64,000 nucleotides of DNA. Source: Stratiolaelaps scimitus (taxonomy: Eukaryota > Arthropoda > Arachnida > Mesostigmata > Laelapidae). Under the pieces are notes generated by a model. The model worked only from the letters and a program-made list of their open reading frames with translations, had not been told where the DNA came from and made no database searches. The DNA lies in the NCBI GenBank assembly GCA_019614645.1, contig JABWDB010000001.1:29319501-29383500 (forward strand), written 5' to 3'. The position numbers were made by a program, and so were the translations under genes. The first letter of the stretch is position 1. Each line of letters begins with the position of its first letter. Shown piece by piece: positions 33,491 through 46,905 of the stretch.

Positions 33491-36400
33491 ATTCATAATG
33501 GTGACGGTCCGCTACTTCGCGGGGTGACGAACGCGCTCGTCTCATATATGACGGTATGTATGGCATCTTATGAATGGGAGGGGATTGTGCCCCCGCTAAG
33601 GTCCTATTACTTTCCTGTGCGAGACTTCCACATGCGAGAATTCAGCCCAATGAGGCATCAATGTCTGTCGCTTATAATGGCGGCTGCGTAACTCGTGGTG
33701 GCTACCAGGTAGTAGCCTAAATATAGAATCCACCTTCGTTCTTGCTTGCGTCCTTCGGTGAATCGATTCTAGGCACTGTCTGCGGGTAGATTTGGAGCAC
33801 ATCTCGTCGTCTTGTGCCAGGATGCGCGAGCCAAGGCCTGGCTTTGTCAATCCCTATCAATCCCACAGAGGGAATTCGAAATATCCTATGCCAATCCGAA
33901 ATCCAAAAATCCACTCCCTGCTTGGCAAGCCACGGACAGATAGTGGACACATACGATATGTACATACACAATACAATAATCATTTCATATTCATTCCGTG
34001 CGTGTTCGTGTGTTTGAAGAAAATTTCCTCCTCTCAAAAATAAAATCATTTCATATGGTATGTGATCAATCAAGGCAGTCAAACATCGCCTTGTTATTAA
34101 TTAGCTTTGGAACGCTTTCATTCACTATTGTTATTGAATAGCTTTAGAATCTTAGATTCAGTAACCGGAATTGCCAATGGTGCCTTCATGCCGTCACAGT
34201 GGGGCTAGTTGTTGCTTTTTCACAGAGTTGAATACCCGATAGTGTCGCCTCTCCACAGTAAAAGCTCTGTTCGCAATCAAGAAGCGCGAACCAGGGAGCA
34301 CGGCCAAGTCCGTGCGATAGATATTACAGTGGAGAATACTGGCGGAATTCTAGCCACGTGTGATAAAGCTCACATGATTACACTCTGTGCCAGCCTCTGT
34401 TCGTGAATTGTCGCGAATTCGACAAAAGACAGTTCGACAAAATGAATTATTATTTCAACACTTTCAAATACCTGGCACAGTCGAATATAAATTGAGTCGA
34501 AAGGAGATCCTCAAAAAGACTATAGTGATGATTATTTTACACAATGAGTATTAACTATACGAACCATCTATATCTTCTTCTTTGAACCTTCAATGGGTAC
34601 GATCGTTTCGTTGACTCTAAAGAAGCTGATGTGACAATCTTCGAAAATGAATATATATATATATATACATATTTGTCAGTGCCATTTTCCCATATGGATC
34701 CATGGAAATGGTTCAACACCCAGTGTCCTCTAGGGTACGCTTTGGTATATCAAACTATCTTAGTATAGCAACTATGATCGTTATAATTGTCGTCATTTTG
34801 TATATCTTCCTTTGTCAATGGTACGTGCGAATCTAGATTTAGAGCATGTTCCAAAGCTGCTATGTACATCTTGTTTGTTAACTTTCTCTACATATGCGTT
34901 TGTAGGTGAATCTTTCCGAACACTTCCTGGAATATCTGGTGCTTCTCACGTACGCTTGTATATATATGTGCGAGGCCATTGAGCACGTCGGCCCGGCCCA
35001 TAACGTGCGTGCAACTGCGGTCAGTCTATGCTGATCGTCTGTCTACCGATGGCGTCTGTAGGCGACATGCACTATAAAACACGCGGCGGTAGCACCTGAT
35101 CTCGAAATCGCACTAAGGATGGCAGACAAAGTCGTTTGAAAGCTTCGCACAGGAATATATTATGCTGCTCTGTAGACCACTAAAAGATTTGGTCTTAAAT
35201 TCGCCCTCTTTACTTATACTTGGTTGTATAGCCCGCTACACACATTTTGTTGGACATATTATGTATATATATATATGTGTGTGTGATTTGCGTGTATCTA
35301 TATTTCAGCATATATTTTAACATGCACACTTTTTGCTGAACAAAACAAGAAAACCTGTCGAGCTGATCTTAAATAGGGTGGGGACCCTATATGTGAGCAT
35401 ATGTGGAGAAATGTGATTGTGGATCCCGTCTACGATAGAACTTGGCGAGCAAGGTAAGCACTATGGCATCATCCCTCGTTTTTTGTAAAAATAATACTTC
35501 GACCAAGTTCGTGTACCATAGCCATCCCAGCAATATCTACGTTGAAATGAGAGGGAGGGGGTGACTTTCGAAAGAGTAGGTCGTCACTTAAACAGGTCCA
35601 CACAAGGACTATCTTTATCGATCTCGTTCTGTACGAGCAGAGCATAAAAGCACGCAAACAAAAATATCAAACATAATAAATTATTCATGACATTTATTGA
35701 CCGATCCATAGTGAGGCTGACACGGACACATCCACTATGCATATCTTTCCTTATTAGCAATACAAGCCACGCGCCTACCGTGGCAACAATCTAATCTGAT
35801 TCGGCCTCCTTTGAGATGAGGCGAATAGCACAGCGCCAAGCACGACCATACTTTGGTGTATTTCTTTCTTTGCCTCTTGTGTTGTGCTCATACGAGCGAG
35901 CTGCCCGGCGAAGAAGAGCAGGGGTTCGACGGGGCCATGGCAACCCTTTGCTTGTTGTGTTGCCCGGCAGACTGGCGTGGTGACTACTGTCTGACTACAA
36001 CGATAGAAGGAAGCATCGACGCTTTGTGCTTGCCTCCTTGACCCCCCTTGCTCTTCCGCGCCGATGAGTTGAGTTTGCTACTCATCTGGTAAACTCCTCC
36101 ACGTCGGACGTCGTGGATTGTACTTTCGGAGACAGCAGCAACTGGAAGTGACTGCACGGGCACGCTGGCTGTGGCCGGCGTGCTCGCGGCAGTACTGTCG
36201 GCCCGACCCAGTAAAATAGATAGCACTGACCGCACGTAGCTCTTTGCACTACAACCGAGACTCTGCGCATGTCAAGGACGATCTGATGCCGTCCCTGCCC
36301 TTAGCCGCAGCCGAAGCCGCTGCAGCGCTCAGCAAGCACTGCTTTGCCCGAGGTCTGTCCGACCACGCGGTCCGTCGACCACACGGCCAGCCGGGCGAGG

Positions 36401-36732
36401 TTTGCTGGTGGATTGCTGCCAAACAAACCATGTGCTATTATACTAGGCTAGACGGCGGTTGTTGACACGGCGGTTGGTCCTTCCGACCACCGTATACAGA
36501 TTTGAGCAGATGCCGCGTTGATGTTCATTTATTTAAAAGCGCACTTTGTCGCGTAGTGTCCATATAGCGGACACCTCACGAGTCGTGTGGGGAGAGAGTG
36601 GCCGTGTAATCGTTTTTTTTGGTTAATTACCCCTATGCGGCAGGTCTCGGCACTTAACCTTTAGGTATTACTGAGAGGACCTGTCAGGGCCACCCTTGGT
36701 TACTTTTAACCGGGCGTACGTGGAAAGAATTC

Positions 36733-36884
36733 ACAGATAAAGATAAAGAAATCTAAAGCTTCGCCGTGTCGAACAGAATAAGATCCTAAACCATATGCCT
36801 CTCCTATCTAACAGTCTGAGACGCTCAGGACTAGAACATCGAGGAAACTGGCCGCGTAATCTTATCAGCTAGGCAGGCCAAGGA
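36733..36884 (-). mobile_element. tRNA-derived SINE-like element
   Basis: On the minus strand, A-box-like TAGCTGATAAG (36861-36871) and B-box GTTCTAGTCC (36828-36837) are followed by about 80 bases of body and an imperfect TTTATC hexamer tail (near 36735-36748). This matches the architecture of the SINE at 8541-8698, whose tail is TTTACC. The body differs from family 1. Confidence 0.55.
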
Positions 36885-37733
36885 GAAGGTAACATGTAGA
36901 CAATTTGCAGTATACTATCACTCACAGATGAGACCGCAGTGCAGCCGCACGTACACAAAAGGTGGCCTTGTTGTGGCTGACGGAGATAGAGAGCTTGTTA
37001 TGTTCGGTAGTCATGAACGGTGAATCTTGTCCCAGCATGTCGGTGAAATCGCTCTCTTCCACGCTTCGCCGTCCATTGCAGTAGTGTTTAGAAATCCAGC
37101 GAATTTGGCCCTTTTCCAGGTCGCGAGCGGGTCGTTGTAGGGAGGCGTTGCCGGAAGGTCGAAGTGTCTCTGAGATGAACGAGCCCGTTTCGAGCTGTCC
37201 GGTAGGCGTTTAAGGTAGGATGCCTTCAACTGCTTGAAGAGCATAAAACCTGTCTGTTTAAGGTCTTCCTATGTGATGCTCCATAGCCTGCCATCGGTGC
37301 AACGCTTGAATGCAATAGGGCTGCTGTAATTGAGAAAAGATGGGGATTTCTGATCGTCGCCGCAGCAGACACCGCGTTCGAGGCCTTTTATTTATGTGAG
37401 TAATGAAAATGATGCCATTAGAAGCTGAAAGAGTAGGCCTATGTATAGGAACTTGTTCATGTAACCGAGTGGTGACCCTGTATACACGTCTAAAAACGTC
37501 CTCGATAGCGATACGTCCTCCACGCCTGAATTTCACTACCATCGGTTGTGCAAATATGAGACGATAAAGTGATCTAGGTTGGCGATAGCAAGCACCATAA
37601 AGTCTAATGATGCTCTTGAACAATGCACATCCTTCACACAGCGTTTGTTGCAGCTGCCGTTTGTACTACGATGACCGACGCTAATGGATACCTTCGAACA
37701 TTCGTAGGACATGATTAATGCACATATTGTCAT

Positions 37734-37781
37734 ACAGTCAGGGCTCGGACTGTGAATGCACATTGTCCGAGCCCTGACTGT
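37734..37781. repeat. Perfect hairpin, 17-bp arms, 14-base loop
   Basis: Arm 37734-37750 (ACAGTCAGGGCTCGGAC) is an exact reverse complement of 37765-37781. Confidence 0.95.
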
Positions 37782-40700
37782 TGACAAAGTTTTGAATGAC
37801 TTAACATATGTCGCGTGATGGTTGACTCGTAGTATGTTACGCGAGGAACTGGATAATGGGAATTAAAACGCACCTGAGCGCAATTGCAGCACAAACAGAA
37901 CGTGTATCAAAGAGCAGAATGTTATGCATATTAACTACCAGGTATACATAGAGCGTGGTCCAATGGCCCGCTTTCTGTTACTTCTGTCCTCTATTTGTAA
38001 CGACCTCGACGTCCCTGAACGGCCACCTCGAATTGCTTTCATTTGCCTCTGCATACACCCTACAATATACGTGTCATCGTCTACTCATCGAAAAACTGTT
38101 GCCAGCCTGTCAATTTAATACCAATCAAAAATCATATGTGGTTTATCAGTGTGAGATTATCGAAAAGATGACAACTCAGGCAGTCGTAGCAGAAACGACG
38201 GCGTCTATTCAATGGTTTCACTTCATGACCGACTATATCTTTGTGTCCAGCTCGTTTTTACAAGTTCAAACTGCTACTCGTTAAGCGCGTACAGGTGCTC
38301 TTGCGAAAATGTGAGCACATATATTACATGCTTAGCACTCGTAGTGGCGAGTTCGACCTCAGCGGAAATGATGATGATTATCATAGAACGAAGAGAGTAC
38401 CGCACTCAGCCCATATAGTGAGAGAGAGAGAACCAGTCGCCAACCAATTCTGTAAACAGCCTAAGTGGCCCTGTGTAAAATTTAATTAAAAACTTTGTTG
38501 TTCCCTCCCTCCCTCCCTCTCGTCCAATTTCCCCAAACGTCCCTAATTTCTGCAGCATCCCTCCAATTTCCATCGTCACCGTCCTCCATCGTCGCCATCT
38601 CTCGCCGGGCTTTACTGGGAGCACAGGCGCTAGGCTGTACGGGGTTGCTTCGGGGGGTTTGGGGTGCGCGGCGGGGGGCAGATCACGTTAGCGGAGAGTG
38701 ACGTCTGCGGCTGCGCTACGGCACAAACCACTATCGACCTGTCCCTTCGACACGTCCGTTCTATCTCTCTCTCTCTCGGGCTCTACAGCTTTCGGTTTCG
38801 ACCCTGCTCAGGGACTGAGGCTGTTCCATTCCCTCTCGGCCTTCTACATCACGAAGCTCTGTGTTTCCACCTCTATCCTGGAGAAAATCCAACTGCCCGA
38901 GGCTTGGCACTCAGGATCGTCGCCTCGGGCACTGTGAGAGGTAGAGGCCAGGTGGAGCAGTGTAAGCCCTATACATCTCTCTCTCTATCTCTCTCGCACT
39001 CTCTCACGCTCTTCAGCGTTCGCTCTTACAAACCCCACGTTCAATAGTACGGCGTGAACATTTCCGAATCGGGCTAGGAGACCGAGGCTCAGGCTGAATG
39101 TTCATGTGCTACAGGGAGGAGTTACAAGCCATAGCCTAAAGACTGAGCGTTGTAAGAGCCTATTGAATATCACCTTTTGCCCTTTTAAGCACATTTACAC
39201 AGAAACAATTAGGATGGTAACAGCAGCCGTGACCGCAGGCGCACGATATTCCCTACGTCGCGTTTACGATGTTTCCTTGTCAACAGCTATCTGTCCGAAT
39301 GCTTTAGAGGCGAATTCTTTCTAGGCCAACTTTAGGCATTGTCCGTGTGCCAAATGAAGACGGACCGTTCCAGTTGACGGTGAAGCCTCCGCCTCACATG
39401 CGAGACAGTCAAGGTAAACATCTCCTTCGGCAAAGCTGTTTATCCCTTGAAGAATCAATTGCGATCGCGGCGACTTAAGCTAGCTAAAGGCCCATAGCTC
39501 AACTTAGCGCGAGACCGATTCACGGTTACAAAGTGCTACTTTTGACTCAATTCCTGCTTGGCTCGACACGGACCATATTTTCCACATTCTCGTATTTCCG
39601 TAGAGCTGTCAGCCAATGTCATGTTCATTTCCGGAAATGCTACTCTCTGCTATTCCTAAATAGTTTCGCATTACCCAGTCACTTTCATATTATGTAATAC
39701 GAAGGGCAATGAATTCAATTCACATGCGGCGATCGATAACTCAGAATTAGACCGAGTAAGCCGTTTATATAATACACGTAGAGCTACATGGTTATAATGT
39801 AGAATTTGAGACGTTTGCATGCGTCTCGCTTGTTTCGAACTCATTGAGCACCTGTAAGAATTTGAGATAATGACGTTTCTTGCCAAATTGCGATAATGTG
39901 ACATTGCAGCCAACATTTGCGACTTAGGGTCATTATGGAGCACTGAATACGTGATGCACAATCACCCACCGGTCTTGGACGAGCTGAGTACGAGCTTGAG
40001 AATACGGGCTGGTGGATCGGGCACCGAGGTCAAATTGCCCTGGAGAACCGCCTGCAGGATATGGTCCTGGTAGAGGCTAGCTGACTGCGCCATACCAAAC
40101 GTACCGCGTCCCGGCAGGACGTCTTAGGTCCTCCACGGATGAAGCGACTAACAGACGTCCAAACGGGATACACTTCTGGCCTTAGCCATCACGAGCACAC
40201 CTGCGAACCCAAATTTATAATGCAGAGAACGTTAGCAACGAGCATCGTATCAGAGAAATTTATCTTTATTGAAGTAGATGTATATTTATTTAAGTATATT
40301 TATTGCTAAAGAGTAGGCCTGAAGGCCACTTCCCCTGTCGAGTTGTACTTAATGGAAACCCGACGCTCATGGTAACCTGTCAGTTCTAACTAAATCTAGA
40401 AGCTCTATCGACAGCAACACGTTGACAGCAAATGTTATAGGTCTCCTCTGTGAGACAGAACCCAGATGCCGTAGAATACTTAAGGAAATGCATGAGTCGA
40501 CCACTTAGGCAGGAGAGAGAATAAAATTGACGGTCAACGAGCCTGGCCGCAACAAGGTACTTCAAGGAGAAGTAGGGAGTTGTCGACCCGCTTATGTTAG
40601 TTACACGCTTATGTACTTGACGCCTCCTTCTTTTTGACGGCGTGTTTAGTCTAGTATTGAGTACTGTTGCCAATTTGGTAGAATGTGACCACCACAGAGT

Positions 40701-42542
40701 GTAGAGCGCTGGGCATAGGTAACTTTGTTTTAAGAGGTTAAAGGTAAATCCTGCATGGACACCAGGCCTTACACTAAGGTATTTGCCTGGTAGTATCAGA
40801 CTCTTACTGACTAAACCCAGAGCCAGGACTGTCAAAAGTATTATATCAGTCAGTGCCTTGCAGGGACCGGCAGTTGATTCCAGCCACGTCCTATCCCTCA
40901 GTTCCTCCTCTGGGGAGAACCCTCCTGCCCAGCCGCAGCGGGTGGGTTCCGGGCATTTTCCCTTCGGGCTAGCTCTGCTATCCGCGCCCGGACACAGGTT
41001 ACTGATACGAATCTCCCACCCTATACATGGTGCTTCGAAGTGATCGTTTGTAGTAGACTATAACGTCAAGGCTTAATAGAAATCTTATCGATTTATCACT
41101 CCAAAGCAGTACATATCCATATGGTCGATTGTAACTCAAACAAAATCCAAAACATTTCACCATAGCTGAGCACCTATATGACTGCGCTCATGCTTGCCTT
41201 CGAAGCACGACTGATGAAACACTCAACGAGAGTTCAAAAATGCATTTATAAAGGCATAGCAAGCTCACCTTCCTTGTAGGTGGCGCGTGACAGCGCTTGA
41301 ATACGCGTAGTCCCAAAGCCAAACCCCTAACGTTCAATGTTATCAACGCGTATACCTTCTAAATGTCTATATGCATCGTGCCGTTACGTACTCTCATGCA
41401 TGAGGCAAGCCATCTAGCGAAACAAGTTGAAGTTGCGGAGTATTTGTCCCGTTGTTTCGAACACAACGGTCGCTGGAAGATGGGACGTCAGCACTGATAA
41501 GTACTGGTTATATGCCCACCAGCTAGACACAGGATTTGCCTTTTTTTTACCGATTCGTTGCCGCACCCCGTTTTTCATGAATTCAAAAACGTGTTTTTTC
41601 TTCCATTATATTTGCGTATAACGTTGACGCACCACAGCGAATTGGTGTGTTGCCTCCATGTACCGTGTCGCCACGAAAGCCTTCAGGGATTTGTTGCCAA
41701 ATCCTATGGCTGGCAGCTCATGCATACGTTATAATGTCGTATCGGGTGCGCTCTCCTAAACCCTGACGTGCAGAGAATGGATGCCTTATGTTGGATGGCT
41801 CAATTTACGTCGAGGGAATTATATATGTTTTTCGAGCTGACTTCGGATTTTGTCATAATTAGCTATCTGTCATACAAGGTCATCTGGGGAATACTTCAGT
41901 GGATTACTGGCGATAGCTACGAGACGTCGCTTTGGTCTGATGCTGACGAAAAAGCCGTCAACGTCACTTAGACGAATTTCAAGTATTGGCAAAGGCTGAT
42001 ATCACACGTGTCGCACATTCGAATGAATGGATATCGATATTCGAGATGTGTGTGAGTGTTCAAAACGATGAAGATTAATGAGCTACAATGTAGACGATCT
42101 ATGATAGCACAATTCTTGTTTATTTGTACGATGCAGCATCATGTGACATGGGACACCACGGCCATAAAGAAATGCGCATTATAACCCATCGGAAGCGATG
42201 CGGCTTCACTCGCTGCACCGGCGAGTGACGCCGCGTCGCTCGAACCGCCTGAACCGGCTGTGCTATGAAGGTACTCAACACAAAGTATCGGATCAATGCA
42301 ATAGCTACTACTACTATAACTGCCGTATTCACTATCCACAACTTCCGCAAACGTGCAGGTGTCTGGTTCCATCATTTGTATGCTCATGGGAACTTGCATA
42401 CTCTATGTTGATACATGGACGTATATATACTTCCCGATACGCTTCGACCGATAATTCATTGTCGACCGCCATCCATATGGAGAAAGTTCAAGTGACAACA
42501 CATTGCACGGAGGCCACGCAGGGCTTTCATTTGACGTTGTAT

Positions 42543-42675
42543 CCCCCAGTGGCTTGGACGACTCAGTTTCTGGCTACAAAAATCGAAGGCCACAGGTTCG
42601 AGTCTCGCAACAAGACATATAGAGATTGACCTTAAACGTTGTAAAAATATCAGTTACGTTAATAAACGAATAATA
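42543..42675 (+). mobile_element. tRNA-derived SINE, family 1, copy 2
   Basis: Plus-strand A box TGGCTTGGACGA (42550-42561) and B box GGTTCGAGTCT (42595-42605) share head and body with the minus-strand SINE at 8541-8698. Shared blocks are CAGTGGCTTGGACG, TCTGGCTA, CAGGTTCGAG, GTTGTAAAA and TTAATAAACxAATAA. The hexamer tail is not preserved here. The body ends in AATAAACGAATAATAAG. Confidence 0.75.
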
Positions 42676-45600
42676 AGAAGCTTTACGTTTTCTCAGCTGC
42701 TCCCATAAATAGAATGTCCGTGATAAGCCAGCCCTATGAAATACGAATCAGATTCGGTGATTTCTAACAATAATATCTTGTCCTTCACTAAGAATATGTA
42801 TATATACAGTGTTAAGCAGATGGAACGAGATATTTGGGACGAATTCTTGTTTGGGCTCACCGTGCGGAACTCATTGGGAACTGTTGCTCGAATGATAAAC
42901 ATCAATAATAATTTGTTGTCATTCCAGGCGTACCATTGAGCCTGCACTGAACGCGCATATCGCCTGTCCTCTCATAACAGCTTGAATTTGTTCGACAATT
43001 GGCAATCCCGCACACTATTGTCGGGTTCAGCTTCGACAGCCGATTGTGCGGAAGGCGGTTTTCATCTCAACAATGAACAAGCCATACGAAAGGCATATTC
43101 GGCGTAAAATTGACTTAGATTGTTCGGAAAGGCCAAAAGCATCTGCAGACAAACAGAAGACGAATGATGAGTGGGAATATTCCCCAATATTCAATACGAA
43201 CGCCTGAAAGCACCTCATTATTCGTTTACGTTAGAGGGAAACGTCACTGCAAATGTCGAAGTCCTCTAGGCTGGTTGGTCACGTGGCTGACAATTTCGTA
43301 AATGGCTACACGTAAACAGGCATCTTGTTGATATCGCGCAAAACGGAATGTTGAACGTGATTATGACAAGATAAGCAAAACACTCCCCGAATATATCTTT
43401 GAGACTTCAAAATTTTACAGCTGTCATGTATAATACTGACAAAGTATATATATATATATATAATGCTGATTAGGCGAACTAAAATCTTGTAGAAGACATT
43501 GTGTAAGTACAAGGATATTTTCATTAGAATGAGATTTCTATTCTAATTACTATGAATTACTGCAAGACATAGCAGGGCGTCGCACCACCAAAAATCTAAA
43601 CATGTATCTTTATTTTGGTATACCTGTCGCCCACGATTGCAGTTCATCGGATAATAAAAATGCCGTCTGCTTCTCATATGGGTCTCCACAAGTGTGGATA
43701 ACATTACGTGGCAGGTAGCGTAATGGTAAAGTGTAACAATATTTGTGAACAATATAATAAATGCGACGTACATGTTTGATTTGCTCACCGCACATGATCA
43801 AATTTACAATGGGCCTCTTAACCTATTTCGCTGTACCAAATTATACCCACTAAACACACACGACGTTTTATTTCTACAATGCCTGTTACAGATAACAACA
43901 AATAGTTTACTCTCGTAAAACACGAAGGGGCTAAAATATAGAGATGGATACGGATGGTGGGTCAGTTAGCTGAAACAGAGTTCACTCCTAAGGATGGAAA
44001 ATGCCGAGGAGGGGGATGTCTAAAGTTTCCCCATTTATTATATACACAATTTGTACTAATAACGAGAGGTTATAAAAACTACCGTTTGAGCGGCGTACAG
44101 AGTAAGCTTTCCTAAGGTGGTCTGTATAAGGAAGTTTTAAATGGAATTTCCATCTTACGAGGACAATCGACCACGTTAACCCTTAAGGGCGTACCGAGAT
44201 ACCTTTCATTTCTAGGCACGCCGGTATTTGTTAGAATAGTTGCTCTCCGGTAGTAAATGGACATACCTAACTCAATTCCCTGTCCATGTAAGTAGTAACG
44301 TTTGCGGTGCGATCCTCGAGCGGATGCTTCATGCCCATGGCCTCCATAGCATACGTTAGAGAAGTGTACTTCTTCTCTCAATAACGGAGGTGAGTCACGC
44401 AATCGTTCAACGCTATTTTTAGAGTAGTCCTTGTCTCGGTGGAGCTCTTAAGAAAATGCTCAACGGGTCTAAAACTACTATTGTCATGAGCGTAGTTGTG
44501 TTCTGGTAAAACTATGTGCAATACTTAGGAAGTGACCATCAATTAACCCTTTGGCCAGGCTCTTGTTGACCAGCTCGCGCTTCGCACAATGACGACTATT
44601 ATGGGCCATACAGTGGATATAGATTCACTCATGGAGTCGTATAACGAACATAAGCTCGAGTCATTTCTGAGTTTTCTACTTGATGAGCCTCTTAAACCTA
44701 AAGCTAATTTTTGACGATAAATATCACCTAATCATCATTATCACTAGACCTTCATATCAGCATGGGTATTTATTAAGAAGTTTGAAGTCATGTAAGGCAG
44801 CATGATACGGAAGAGCTCTCATTGATGGGGCGGCAGTACAAGACTATTAAGTGTTCGATAAGTCTGAGTAGTTTTTCAAACCTAATTGAAAAAAGACATC
44901 TTTAGAGGGAGAACCGTTTAACCAATGATGTATTGATATTTTAATAATCGAATATTACTCTATTAAAAGGCATTGTGGTAGCCTCGTTTATTTCACAGGG
45001 TAAAGATAGGGCATTTCACAGGATATATGTATGTATGTAATGTATATATATCTCACACTGGGGAGATACACATTGCCTCTAAATATTCGATGAGCGTTGC
45101 TTTGATTACGGAATATCATATTAGTGTGCTATTGGGCAGCCGTCTCTCTACTCCAGGCGTTCATCTACGCTGGTCGCTTTCAATGGGAGTAGCGCAGCTC
45201 ACCTAGATATATATAGTAAGCAATGTAATTCTATTTATGCCGGCAGAACAACAATAATTGCTGCTGCTAAGCAAAATTATGAATACCTGAATTACTTACA
45301 TCAAAAGGGCGATGACAATGATGGTTATGCTGGCACGTTCATACAAATGGTCAACGCGTGGTAGTAATTTCTAATTGAAATTCATGAACACAATTTGGAA
45401 CCTTTCCATCTTGCTGTCTGTTAGGGTCGTGTAGAAAAAAAAACCTTGAAATCGCAATAGGAAGCTTCGAAAAACATTGGTCCATCACTATGCAAAGTGA
45501 AAGCTCTTGAAGGCAGACCGCCGGAGCTCTCTAATGTTTAGTGAAGACAGAAGGCATTTGACATAGTATTTTAATAATAACAATAATAATACCACATTGC

Positions 45601-45910
45601 TTGCAAGTACAACATTCCAAAACGATCCATGCACTCGACGCATGCGTTCGCAGATGTCTCAGTGGAATCGCATTAACCGTTGTCTAAAAACAACTCTGAA
45701 AAGGCGGCATTTTTTCCTTCGTTATTCCCGCTCATACGGTCCATCTCCTGCTCGCTTAGGGACTTTTAAGAGATCTGCTTCACAGCAGAAGAATCCGCTT
45801 CGCGGTAAGTAACGCACGCCACCATCGTCGGTCGACACTTGCCTTGGATTTATCGTCTGGTGGCCGGCACTCCCATTTCTATACCTTCTGCCCCTCGCTA
45901 TCTCCCATCT

Positions 45911-45911
<1 letters not shown>

Positions 45912-45972
<61 letters not shown>
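45912..45972. repeat. Compound (CT)n-(TA)n microsatellite
   Basis: About 35 bases of CT repeat switch directly into about 26 bases of TA repeat. Confidence 0.95.
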
Positions 45973-46778
45973 CTTGTGCCATCCATTCATCCATCTTGTT
46001 GGTCGGCTCGCCGCTCTGCAAAGAAGGCGTCCGCGGACGGCTGCAGACACCCCCCCGGAGGACGTGAGGGACGAAGCTCCTGCTGGGTGACGCACTCGCG
46101 GCGATTGCTTCTTCCTTTACGGATTCGCCCTTACACCCTTGCTCTGCTCCCGTTACTCTCCGTGCAATCACTCCCTTACATCTCGACCACCTTCGCGACA
46201 CACACTCCTCAACGAAACCGCTGCCGTTCGCCGAGGGCAGACTTTTTACCCCAAGCCCCCTAAACCCACGATTGGCCCAACAGGTCTAGTCGTTCGCCGC
46301 CAGAAACGGGCGCGGTGGCAGTCGAAGCTGATGGTGGCGGTGGTTCACGCACCATCAGGTGCCCCCGGCGTGTCCACTCCTTCATAGCACCTTCTCTCAG
46401 AGTCCTCTCGTCCACGAACCCCGGCACAGATTGAAGAGGCCGGGATCAGCTCGTCCCCAATGACTTCGGTGATTGCTTACCACCGCTGATCATTGACACC
46501 CTGCTTTTCCTCAGCAAGCGAAGGTTCAATTTTTCTCGCTGCGCTTACTTGGCTCAAAGGCGAGGTTTAAAAGCAGCTGCTAAAGCGTTCTGGTTCGGGT
46601 AAAAGTTCGCCCTTAAAGTCGGAAAGAAATATTATGTAGGAGGGGCAGCAAAGGAACTGCTGGGTTAGTACGTTCATGCGAACAACGTCGGATGAGAAGC
46701 AACCTGTGAAAGGCATCTAGGTGGTGTTGTTAAATGCTCCACGTGTTGCCCATCTGGTAAATGCAAATATCTCGAGTT

Positions 46779-46905
46779 TTTAGATGATGTTTAGGTCTCC
46801 GGCTGGAAGGGTGAGATATCGCTGGTTCAAGCCCATTCGACAGCATCGACCGCCATGTAGAGCTATGAATACACAATGAACCTATGGTGGTATTTGGTTG
46901 ACGTC
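46779..46905 (+). mobile_element. tRNA-derived SINE, family 2, copy 2
   Basis: Plus-strand A-box-like TTAGATGATGTTTAGG and B box GGTTCAAGCCC (46824-46834) are followed by CGCCATGTAGAGCTATG. This matches the body CGCCATGGAGAATCTATG of the copy at 19380-19516. The end is AT/GT-rich without a clear tail. Confidence 0.55.

Noticed and set aside
40849..41045. GC-rich patch with a GTTGATTCC B-box-like string as a SINE
   Set aside because: No A box, no second copy in the window and no tail.
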